A stretch of DNA of 20,048 nt from Deltaproteobacteria bacterium (lineage in GTDB: Bacteria; Desulfobacterota; DSM-4660; Desulfatiglandales; B25-G16). The stretch is from contig CP070660.1 in assembly GCA_020355145.1 (NCBI GenBank), positions 347,586 to 367,633 on the forward strand, in the 5' to 3' direction. The notes beneath the pieces are model-generated. The model was not told where the DNA came from, ran no database searches, and worked only from the letters and a program-made list of their open reading frames with translations. Shown here piece after piece: positions 15,301-20,048 of this stretch. The translations under genes were made by a program, and so were the position numbers. Every line of letters starts with the position of its first letter. Position 1 is the first letter of the stretch.

Positions 15301-15594
15301 GAGTTTTCATACGTCTTTATCATAGGCTGCGAGGATGGTCTCTTGCCTTACACGGTCTTTACAAAATATGGTTCTGACATAGAAGAGGAAAGAAGGCTTT
15401 TGTATGTGGGTATGACAAGGGCTAAAAAGATGCTTTTTTTAACCCATGCAAGGAAGAGAAATCTTTACGGTAACTCTTTGAGTCTGCCTATTTCCCCCTT
15501 TTTGGACTCTATCAAAGAGGGATTGGTTAAGAGGGGGATAGTAATAAAGTGGAAGAGGAGGGTAAAGGACAGTCAGCTGCCCCTATTTCGTTAG
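12373..15594 (+). CDS. Endonuclease Q-like PHP nuclease fused to UvrD-type DNA helicase
   Basis: One 1073-residue protein. Residues ~1-410 are EndoQ-like (TIGR00375 type): DFHIHSHYS (6-14), GTGDVFHPGW (39-48), GEISSIY (91-97), PAHIWTPWFS (161-170) and SNSDAH (219-224) supply PHP metal ligands. A C-x2-C...C-x2-C zinc knuckle follows (C278, C281, C294, C297), then a helix-hairpin-like stretch. Residues ~470-1060 are an SF1A helicase: NPIQTEAV, Walker A AGPGTGKT (492-499), TITTFHSFG, DEYQD (674-678), GDPDQAIYGFRGAD (702-715), TSYRCS, MTIHAAKGLEF (968-978) and LLYVGMTRAKK (1009-1019). The last residues read DSQLPLFR. Known EndoQ enzymes cut DNA 5' of deaminated bases or abasic sites; UvrD enzymes unwind from nicks. 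I infer one protein that nicks damage and opens the strand. Its gene stands alone, between a repeat element and a convergent metAP gene. Confidence 0.9.
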   Translation: MRFIADFHIHSHYSIATSSSLTPENLELWAHRKGTQVIGTGDVFHPGWYGDLRAKLIPAEDGLFRLRDEFRIKTDQLLPSAAQPVRFILSGEISSIYKKRGKTRKVHNLILSSSFDTVKRLQSKLETLGNIRSDGRPILGITSRDLLEIALEAGSDTVLIPAHIWTPWFSVLGAKSGYDTIEECFDDLTPQIFAVETGLSSDPPMNWLCSFLDGYTLISNSDAHSPERLGREANLFDAELSYSSIVGAMKGDNLHKFSGTIEFFPQEGKYHLDGHRKCGICWTPQETAKHRGICPVCGKTVTVGVLNRVMQLADRLEPELRHQRSPFYSLTPLKNLVAEIKGVGAGSKEVNEHYEYLLKKGGAEFPILLDLSLEQIKEIGGEILVEGIRRLRNREVSIEEGYDGKFGQIKVFRSGEIKSLSSQISFIDQSYEKPHRRSIGIEELRIQVDQKRRGVVPREREGRLDETQFGLAVNPIQTEAVNRYKGPCLILAGPGTGKTLTLTMRITRLITYWGVDPASILAITFTNKAAEEMKKRTSLAFDDEGITKEITITTFHSFGMSLLREHAHEFGRSLEFVIFGDDEKAYILKSSLGIKKRDLQRVAEEISLAKNRMQIPSGLGDGDLADLYTAYEDRLKMADAFDIDDLVIYAVRLLKDSSDIGERIRGRYQWICIDEYQDINCAQYNFVRLLAPEKDSNIFAIGDPDQAIYGFRGADTTFIQRFKDDYPTGAVYELKTSYRCSKTILEASDQVVRPGGRNDPLEGIEEGVSIHIQECPTAKSEAEFVARTVEKLMGGVRFFSLDSQITDGSEEGEAPSFSDFGVLFRLSKMAPDIIKAMNDHGIPHQLVGEVPFFRHEPISSIIDILRLIAMPSNKILLHRVKGKGIKGLSESSLLGIKDNKDLHSIEEYIREIIRIYIPEVMAPHKDAIERLLSLANEYGPDLSSFLSLLQLGSGADTYNTSTEQVALMTIHAAKGLEFSYVFIIGCEDGLLPYTVFTKYGSDIEEERRLLYVGMTRAKKMLFLTHARKRNLYGNSLSLPISPFLDSIKEGLVKRGIVIKWKRRVKDSQLPLFR

Positions 15595-15620
15595 ATATTG
15601 GTGTTAGTGAGGTTCTAGGG

Positions 15621-16460
15621 TTAATCAAAAGGTGTCAAGATCTCAAAGCCGTTATCTGTTACCAGAACTGTTTGTTCATATTGGGCGGATAGACTCCCAT
15701 CATCTGTGACAGCCGTCCAATTATCAGAAAGGATATGCAGATTGTGTTTTCCAAGGTTTACCATGGGCTCTATAGTAAATACCATACCAGGAACGAGAGG
15801 AATGCCCTGGCCTTTTTGGCCAAAATGGGGGACCTGGGGCGGTTCATGAAACTCGAATCCAACACCGTGGCCCACATACTCCCTGACAACTGAACAGCCC
15901 TGACCTTCTGCATGTGTCTGAATAGCATAACCAATATCGCCAATTCTATTTCCTGGTTTAACCTGGAGAACCCCAAGCCTAAGACACTCCTTGGCCACGG
16001 AGACTATCTTTTGGGCATCCTTCCCAGGAGATCCCACAAACAGTGTTTTACTGGCATCGGCGAGGTATCCATCCAATATAGGGGTCACATCAACATTTAC
16101 AATATCACCGTTCTTCAAGATGGTATCATCAGGTATCCCATGACAGATCACATTATTGACAGAGGTACAGACACTTTTCGGAAAGCCATGGTAGTTCAAA
16201 GCGGCAGATACTGCCTTGTTTTTTCTGGTAAATTCCTCTACAATATCATTAATTTCATTGGTGGTAATCCCTGGTTTTATATATTCCTCCACTAAATTAA
16301 GAATATCAACTGTAAGCCTGCCAGCCTTTTTTATGCTAATAATATCTTGCTTTTCCTTGAGCCTGATCTTGTAAAGGGTGGCATATTTGTCCTTTATATT
16401 ATTGAAATCATGCGAAGGACTAATTTTCCTTAACTTCTTCTTTAACTTTTTATAGTTCAT
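15621..16460 (-). CDS. map: Type I methionine aminopeptidase with N-terminal basic extension
   Basis: The 279-residue enzyme removes the initiator Met from new proteins. The five metal ligands are visible: D124 (NVDVTP), D135 (YLADASKT), H198 (EYVGHGVG), E231 (FTIEPM) and E262 (QYEQTV). The catalytic-site His is in VICHGIP (H107). The peptidase domain begins about residue 33. Before it lies a Lys-rich segment (MNYKKLKKKLRK...) absent from the ~264-residue E. coli enzyme. Similar short extensions occur in other bacteria and may aid ribosome contact; this one has no SEC-C zinc motif. The ATG at 16460 has a poor Shine-Dalgarno. The gene converges with the EndoQ-UvrD gene (26-bp gap) and diverges from the MEMO gene. 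Confidence 0.93.
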   Translation of the reverse strand: MNYKKLKKKLRKISPSHDFNNIKDKYATLYKIRLKEKQDIISIKKAGRLTVDILNLVEEYIKPGITTNEINDIVEEFTRKNKAVSAALNYHGFPKSVCTSVNNVICHGIPDDTILKNGDIVNVDVTPILDGYLADASKTLFVGSPGKDAQKIVSVAKECLRLGVLQVKPGNRIGDIGYAIQTHAEGQGCSVVREYVGHGVGFEFHEPPQVPHFGQKGQGIPLVPGMVFTIEPMVNLGKHNLHILSDNWTAVTDDGSLSAQYEQTVLVTDNGFEILTPFD

Positions 16461-16495
16461 ATCTTATACATGATATGTTATGTTTGACCTCTAAA

Positions 16496-16513
16496 TTTTT
16501 TGGATCCAAAAAA
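16496..16513. promoter_or_regulatory. 18-bp perfect palindrome in the divergent map/MEMO intergenic region
   Basis: TTTTTTGGATCCAAAAAA is its own reverse complement with no loop. It lies midway between the divergent map and MEMO genes and just downstream of the proposed map -10 box. It may be an operator-like site or a chance A/T-flanked palindrome. Confidence 0.35.
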
Positions 16514-16542
16514 AGCATAGGTTAGTCAGGGCGGTTGGTCAA
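16514..16542 (-). promoter_or_regulatory. Candidate promoter of the methionine aminopeptidase gene
   Basis: On the minus strand TTGACC (16537-16542) and TATGCT (16514-16519) are 17 nt apart. Transcription would start inside or next to the palindrome at 16496-16513, giving a leader of about 45 nt. Confidence 0.4.
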
Positions 16543-16586
16543 GGATTTTTGCAAGACCAGAGTTATCCCTCCATTTGGATCTAAGG

Positions 16587-17816
16587 ATGGATGCAGAAAG
16601 ACCAAAGTTAAGAGAGGATCTTGATTTTTTTCCAGTACAATCTGCTGGTGGAACGGTAATTATGATCCATGATAGACTTGGTCTTGTAGAGAAAGGCAAG
16701 AGTATTAGTCCTGAGTTATACAAGGTCATGACCATGTTGGACGGGACACAGTCGGTAAGGGATATTCAATTAGATATGATTCGGCAACAGGGAGGAATGT
16801 TGATATCAATTGAGGAGGTTGAGGCCCTATTGGCTAAACTAGACTCCTCCTATCTTCTGAATAGCCCAAGATATAGAGAGGCGAGGAAGGAGATCATTTC
16901 TAATTTCTCAGCCCAAAAGATAAGGTATTGCTCTCATGCAGGCCTATCATATCCAAAACAGGAAGAGAAGTTGAGAGGGGTACTGGACACTATTCTGGCT
17001 GCCCAGCAAGTTCAGTCATTTCCAGATGGTAAAATTACTGCCGTAATTGCCCCACATATTGATTTGGAGGCGGGAAAGAGGGTTTATTCAAGTGCATATC
17101 AGGCAATAAAAGGGGTTAGCCCGAAAAGGGTGATTATCTTAGGTGTTGGTCACTCTGTAGCAAAAGAGATGTTTTCATTGACAAAAAAGGCCTTTGAGAC
17201 ACCCTTGGGTAGGGTGGAAACCGATCAAGGAATTGTAACCGAGTTAGTCAAGGCTGGAGATAATATAGTCTCGAGAGACGATTTTGCCCATAGAGATGAA
17301 CATTCTATCGAATTTCAGCTTATCTTCCTGCAACAAATCCTGAGGGATATTGCCTTTACTATAGTTCCTGTCCTGTGTGGTTCCCTTATAAGGTATTTGC
17401 CTGATTATAGCAGGGAAGGATATATATCTTTAGGAGGTGATTTCTTAACGATTTTAGCAGATGCCGCAAGAGGTGAGGGTACAATCTTGATAGCCGGAGT
17501 GGATTTGTCCCATGTTGGGCCAAAATTTGGTCATGATATGGCTGCTTCCCTCATCATTAATCAGTCTGAGAGGCATGATAGGCAACTTTTGAATTTTCTT
17601 TGTGCCAGGAATGCTGATGGTTTCTGGTCAGAGTCAAGAAGGATAGGAGATGAATACAATGTCTGTGGATTTGCTGCCCTTGCATGTCTTTTGGAAACCC
17701 TTCCTCCTAGCCAGGGACACCTCTTAGGCTATGAGATATTCAGAGAGGATTCTACCAGGTCAGCGGTCAGTTTTGCTGCAGCTATATTCACCAACAGGGC
17801 AGGATCAAGAATGTAG
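16587..17816 (+). CDS. amrB: MEMO-family protein, AmmeMemoRadiSam system protein B, with N-terminal extra domain
   Basis: I start at ATG 16587 (409 residues), with GGAT about 7 nt upstream; a TTG at 16575 is also in frame. Residues ~145-409 are a MEMO domain. They contain APHIDLEAG, ILGVGHS, HRDEHSIEFQL, IAGVDLSHVG and DEYNVCGFAAL. The His, His and Cys equivalent to the iron-ligand triad of human MEMO1 are present (H157, H189, C360). The first ~100 residues form a separate helix-rich domain (SPELYKVMTMLDGTQSVRDI...) that resembles PqqD-like winged-helix regions. In many prokaryotes AmrB is encoded with AMMECR1 and a radical SAM protein; neither partner is adjacent here. The biochemical role of this system is not established. 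Confidence 0.88.
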   Translation: MDAERPKLREDLDFFPVQSAGGTVIMIHDRLGLVEKGKSISPELYKVMTMLDGTQSVRDIQLDMIRQQGGMLISIEEVEALLAKLDSSYLLNSPRYREARKEIISNFSAQKIRYCSHAGLSYPKQEEKLRGVLDTILAAQQVQSFPDGKITAVIAPHIDLEAGKRVYSSAYQAIKGVSPKRVIILGVGHSVAKEMFSLTKKAFETPLGRVETDQGIVTELVKAGDNIVSRDDFAHRDEHSIEFQLIFLQQILRDIAFTIVPVLCGSLIRYLPDYSREGYISLGGDFLTILADAARGEGTILIAGVDLSHVGPKFGHDMAASLIINQSERHDRQLLNFLCARNADGFWSESRRIGDEYNVCGFAALACLLETLPPSQGHLLGYEIFREDSTRSAVSFAAAIFTNRAGSRM

Positions 17817-17895
17817 TTGATTGGTATGAATGGTTGGGAAGAGATCGATCAGATATTTGGTTAAAGGATTAGCAGGGGAGACTCAAATTTAAGGG

Positions 17896-18507
17896 TTAGG
17901 GAAGGGATTGCTGATTAAATTTTTGGTAGGCAGAGTAAAGTCTTTGGCAAATGGTAATATAGCCTCCAATAACGAGTATCCACAGACCTATAATTAAAAG
18001 GGGTATTCCAAAAAGGAGGTATTGATGAAACAACAACATCAGGAATATGATTAGGATTCTCTCTGGCCTTTGCAAAAGGCCTATGGAGCCGAATTCCAGA
18101 AAATTTTCCGCCTTTGCCTTGATATAGCTAGTAATCAAGGAGGCTATAAGGGCTAAGAGGCCAAGGAGAAAGAGCCCCCTGTTTTCAACTTTGAAGGCAT
18201 AAAAGATGATGGCAAATAATATGGCACTGTCAGAGAATCTATCCATTACCGAGTCAAAGAAGGCACCAATAGGCTTAGCAGTATTGTGCCTTCTGGCCAG
18301 TGATCCATCGAGGGCATCAAAGAGCGAGAAGATCAAGAATAGACAGGAACCTATTATCCAGATTTCAAGATATATTAGTATAGATGCCAGGATTGTGCCG
18401 AAGAAGGCGATTAGGGTTAATTGGGAGGCGGAGAAGCGATGTTTGATTAAAAAATCTACGAAAGGCATTGATGCCCTTTCGAAGGGGTCCTTAAGTAGAT
18501 GTATCAT
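17896..18507 (-). CDS. CDP-alcohol phosphatidyltransferase family protein
   Basis: This 203-residue membrane protein carries the full family signature D-x2-D-G-x2-A-R-x8-G-x3-D-x3-D: D64, D67, G68, A71, R72, G81, D85, D89. About six hydrophobic helices surround it. The family transfers a phosphatidyl group from CDP-diacylglycerol (or a related CDP-lipid) to an alcohol such as glycerol-3-phosphate, inositol phosphate or serine, making membrane phospholipid head groups. The acceptor cannot be told from the motif. Length suits PgsA-like or inositol-phosphate synthase-like members. The ATG at 18507 has AAAGGA upstream and its own promoter. It converges with the MEMO gene across an 79-bp gap in which I see no terminator. 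Confidence 0.88.
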   Translation of the reverse strand: MIHLLKDPFERASMPFVDFLIKHRFSASQLTLIAFFGTILASILIYLEIWIIGSCLFLIFSLFDALDGSLARRHNTAKPIGAFFDSVMDRFSDSAILFAIIFYAFKVENRGLFLLGLLALIASLITSYIKAKAENFLEFGSIGLLQRPERILIIFLMLLFHQYLLFGIPLLIIGLWILVIGGYITICQRLYSAYQKFNQQSLP

Positions 18508-18552
18508 CTCGTTTTTCCTTTAGTAAAAGCCATGTACATCAAGGGTTATATT

Positions 18553-18581
18553 ATAGTAAGCTAAATGTATTTTTAGGTCAA
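18553..18581 (-). promoter_or_regulatory. Promoter of the CDP-alcohol phosphatidyltransferase gene
   Basis: On the minus strand TTGACC (18576-18581) and TACTAT (18553-18558) are 17 nt apart; the latter overlaps a perfect TATAAT three bases downstream. The site is about 45-70 bp upstream of the start codon at 18507. Confidence 0.55.
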
Positions 18582-18645
18582 GTCAATGTTTTAGTCATTC
18601 TATAAGGTTTCGCGGAATATAGTATGGATAATTTGCTAACTTAGT

Positions 18646-18822
18646 CCTTCGATTCATAAGTTCGATCACGAACTTATTTAGACTTCGGCTGAGCCCAGTC
18701 GAAGGCCTCAGGACTTAGTGCTGCCCTCGGCCATGAGCTCGGGCCGAATGGAGTGAGCAATTGCTTTGAACTGATTCGATAAAATACGTCATCGTATTTG
18801 CGAATCCAAGCACTAAGGCCTG
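18646..18822. repeat. Cluster of consecutive hairpins upstream of the zinc-ribbon gene
   Basis: Within the 359-bp non-coding gap, several stem-loops follow one another. TAAGTTCG-ATCA-CGAACTTA spans 18657-18676. CTTCGGCT...AGTCGAAG spans 18683-18704, and the outer pair CCTTCGA/TCGAAGG is at 18646 and 18699. TCGGCC...GGCCGA spans 18727-18747. GATTCG-ATA-AAATACG-TCAT-CGTATTT-G-CGAATC spans 18773-18806. A 14-bp inverted pair brackets the last two: CAGGACTTAGTGCT (18709-18722) against the reverse complement of 18809-18822 (13 of 14 match). The CTTCG...CTGAGC words resemble widely dispersed short palindromic repeats. No reading frame is present. Confidence 0.6.
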
Positions 18823-18866
18823 GGTTTAACTCTGGGCTTTAAGTTAGATTCGGCAGGGAGAGCATC

Positions 18867-19586
18867 GTGAAAGAACAAATCAATTTGCTGGTAAGACTTC
18901 AAGAAAAAGATCGAGGGTTGGTTCGGTTAAGGTGGCAAATGCGTGACGGCCCAGGACGACTCCAAGGCCTTGAAAGAGAGCTCCAAAGGCTGGAAGAAGA
19001 TATCGAGGCTGATAAGAAGCGCATCCAAGACCTGAAGAAGACCCAACGCGAGTATGAAGCGGACATAGAAGATGGTCTGGCCCATATTAGGAAGAGTCGA
19101 GGCCGGATAATGAGCGTCAAGAACAACAAGGAGTATCGGGCCCTACTAAGGGAAATTGAGCAGACCGAAAAGGGAAATGCAGATCAAGAGGACAAAGTTC
19201 TGGGTTGCTTGGAGGGAGTAGAGACGCTGAGCAAGGAGCTTGAGGCCAAGGAAGAGGGCCTGTCGGCCATGCGGGATCGCCTTGAAAGCGAGAAAACAGC
19301 CATATCGAAAGAAGTTGCCCGTGTCCATGAGGAGCTCTCTGATATAGAGAAATCCAGGGAGAAGCTGGTGCAAACCATAGCCCCCCAACTTCTTGCAAAA
19401 TATGAGCAGATCAAGGCAAGGAGGGGAGGCATAGCGGTGGCATTGGTGAACAATGCAACCTGTTCTGAATGCCACCTAGGTATTCCCCCACAAATGTACA
19501 ACGAGCTTCAAAGGCAGGACACCCTGAGATTTTGCCCTAATTGCCAACGAATTATTTGCTGGAAAGAGGCTGAGACTTCGACCTGA
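18867..19586 (+). CDS. Coiled-coil protein with C4-type zinc ribbon (COG1579 family)
   Basis: The 239-residue protein begins at GTG 18867, with GGGAG 7-8 nt upstream. Residues ~5-185 are almost continuous charged heptads, a long coiled-coil hairpin turning near IMSVKNNKEYRAL (81-93), the conserved spot in this family. The end is a zinc ribbon: C199-x2-C202 (CSEC) and C223-x2-C226 (CPNC), with GIPPQMYNEL between them. Relatives include the Helicobacter protein HP0958 and chlamydial CdsZ, linked to flagellar or secretion functions, but in this gene position the role is unknown. It lies directly upstream of the RNase P RNA gene, an arrangement I recall from other Desulfobacterota. The hairpin cluster precedes it. 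Confidence 0.85.
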   Translation: MKEQINLLVRLQEKDRGLVRLRWQMRDGPGRLQGLERELQRLEEDIEADKKRIQDLKKTQREYEADIEDGLAHIRKSRGRIMSVKNNKEYRALLREIEQTEKGNADQEDKVLGCLEGVETLSKELEAKEEGLSAMRDRLESEKTAISKEVARVHEELSDIEKSREKLVQTIAPQLLAKYEQIKARRGGIAVALVNNATCSECHLGIPPQMYNELQRQDTLRFCPNCQRIICWKEAETST

Positions 19587-19610
19587 CAAAATAAGTAGTT
19601 TCCTGACTTC

Positions 19611-19670
19611 GTTGAGTTTCTCGAGTTTGTTGTGTTATAATAAGCTCGACAAACACAATAAACTCAACAA
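19611..19670. repeat. Inverted array of 9-bp repeats around the rnpB promoter
   Basis: The left side reads GTTGAGTTT, CTCGAGTTT, GTTGTGTTA (from 19611). The right side, read on the other strand, gives GTTGAGTTT, ATTGTGTTT, GTCGAGCTT. The two halves form an imperfect inverted repeat of about 27 bp centred close to the TATAAT box, so the DNA or RNA could fold into a long hairpin. Confidence 0.6.
19612..19641 (+). promoter_or_regulatory. Promoter of the RNase P RNA gene
   Basis: TTGAGT (19612-19617) and a perfect TATAAT (19636-19641) are 18 nt apart. Transcription would start near 19648, about 28 nt before the conserved RNase P 5' region. Both boxes lie in the inverted 9-bp repeat array. Confidence 0.6.
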
Positions 19671-19675
19671 ATGTC

Positions 19676-20048
19676 AGAGCCGGCCAAACGATCGCTCGCG
19701 TCTTCGATTCTTTTTCAGACGCGAGAGGAAAGTCCGAGCTCCAAAGGGCAGGGTGCTCCGTAACGCGGAGTCGCGGTGACGCGAAGGAAAGTGCCACAGA
19801 AAAGATACCGCCCTGTGAGATGTCGGTAACGCCTATCTCACAGGGTAAGGGTGAAAAGGTGCGGTAAGAGCGCACCAGTTCTCCGGGTGACCGGAGAAGC
19901 TAGGTAAACCCCACCCGGAGCAAGACCAAATAGGGAAGCGTTTGAGGATTGCCCGTCCGAGCTTCCGGGTCGGTCGCAAGAGGTATTGGGCAACCAATAC
20001 CCTCAGATGAATGATCGTTGTTCCGTAGAGGGTGACCGATACGAAAAA
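19676..20048 (+). ncRNA. rnpB: RNase P RNA, bacterial type A (3' end cut by window edge)
   Basis: This is the catalytic RNA that trims tRNA 5' leaders. In order I see the 5' P1/P2 strand (GAGCCGGCCAAACGATCGC) and a P3 stem CTCGCGTC/GACGCGAG. Then come the conserved core GAGGAAAGTCCGAGCTCC, AGGGCAGGGTGCTCCGTAAC, GGAAAGTGCCACAGAAA followed by ATACCGCC, GGGTGAAAAGGTGCGGTAAG, the P15 region GGTAAACCCC, and GGAGCAAGACCAAATAGG. The final conserved block (ACAGAA...CGGCTTA) that pairs with the 5' end is not reached, so the RNA ends beyond base 20048. The mature 5' end is placed by similarity and could be off by several bases. Open frames crossing here are not genes. Confidence 0.95.

Noticed and set aside
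16575..16586. TTG at 16575 as the MEMO gene start
   Set aside because: It adds only four residues; the ATG at 16587 has a GGAT site at normal spacing. The choice is not certain.
17817..17895. Transcription terminator between the convergent MEMO and phosphatidyltransferase genes
   Set aside because: I found no stem-loop followed by a T-run on either strand.
19552..19875. Minus-strand open frame over the start of the RNase P RNA
   Set aside because: The region is a well-conserved structural RNA, and the frame has no recognisable protein features.

Overview
The window looks like chromosome of an anaerobic or micro-aerobic bacterium, most likely Desulfobacterota (former Deltaproteobacteria). 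This is inferred from several features: a surface protein with choice-of-anchor-U and CFI-box segments, a siroheme-type Met8 - CcsA - HemA cluster, three-subunit glycolate-oxidase genes, an EndoQ-UvrD fusion, and a COG1579 zinc-ribbon gene in front of the RNase P RNA. No 16S rRNA or tRNA is present to settle the taxonomy.

Left part (1-6012): the 3' end of a secreted, membrane-anchored protein converges on a minus-strand operon. That operon runs class-V aminotransferase (alanine/serine-glyoxylate type), then GlcD, GlcE and GlcF homologues, from a good sigma70-like promoter at 6056-6084. Together these would oxidise glycolate (or a similar 2-hydroxyacid) to glyoxylate and aminate it to glycine. 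By eye this block is more GC-rich than the block that follows.

Middle-left (6130-10551): a second tight minus-strand operon reads radical SAM protein (unusual C-x4-C-x2-C cluster motif), precorrin-2 dehydrogenase, CcsA-type cytochrome c assembly protein, glutamyl-tRNA reductase (HemA) and a MoaE-like protein. It joins the start of tetrapyrrole synthesis, its siroheme branch and heme delivery to c-type cytochromes.

Middle (10552-12372): a YihY/BrkB membrane protein gene is tightly bracketed by two related repeat elements with the same ends in the same orientation. The downstream copy carries a four-helix-bundle (S23/IVP-type) gene broken by one in-frame stop. The upstream copy lacks the gene and has a 53-bp nested palindromic insertion.

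Right-middle (12373-18507): the most striking gene is a 1073-residue fusion of an Endonuclease Q-like PHP nuclease with a complete UvrD-type SF1A helicase, ending in a QLPLF pentamer that matches the bacterial sliding-clamp-binding consensus. It is followed by methionine aminopeptidase (minus), a MEMO-family protein (AmmeMemoRadiSam system protein B) with an extra N-terminal domain, and a CDP-alcohol phosphatidyltransferase (minus).

Right end (18508-20048): a hairpin-rich intergenic region precedes a coiled-coil zinc-ribbon protein gene (COG1579). The bacterial type A RNase P RNA gene follows, cut by the window edge, with its promoter inside an inverted array of 9-bp repeats.

No CRISPR array, rRNA, tRNA or transposase gene was seen. 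All calls come from reading the sequence; no database search was run.
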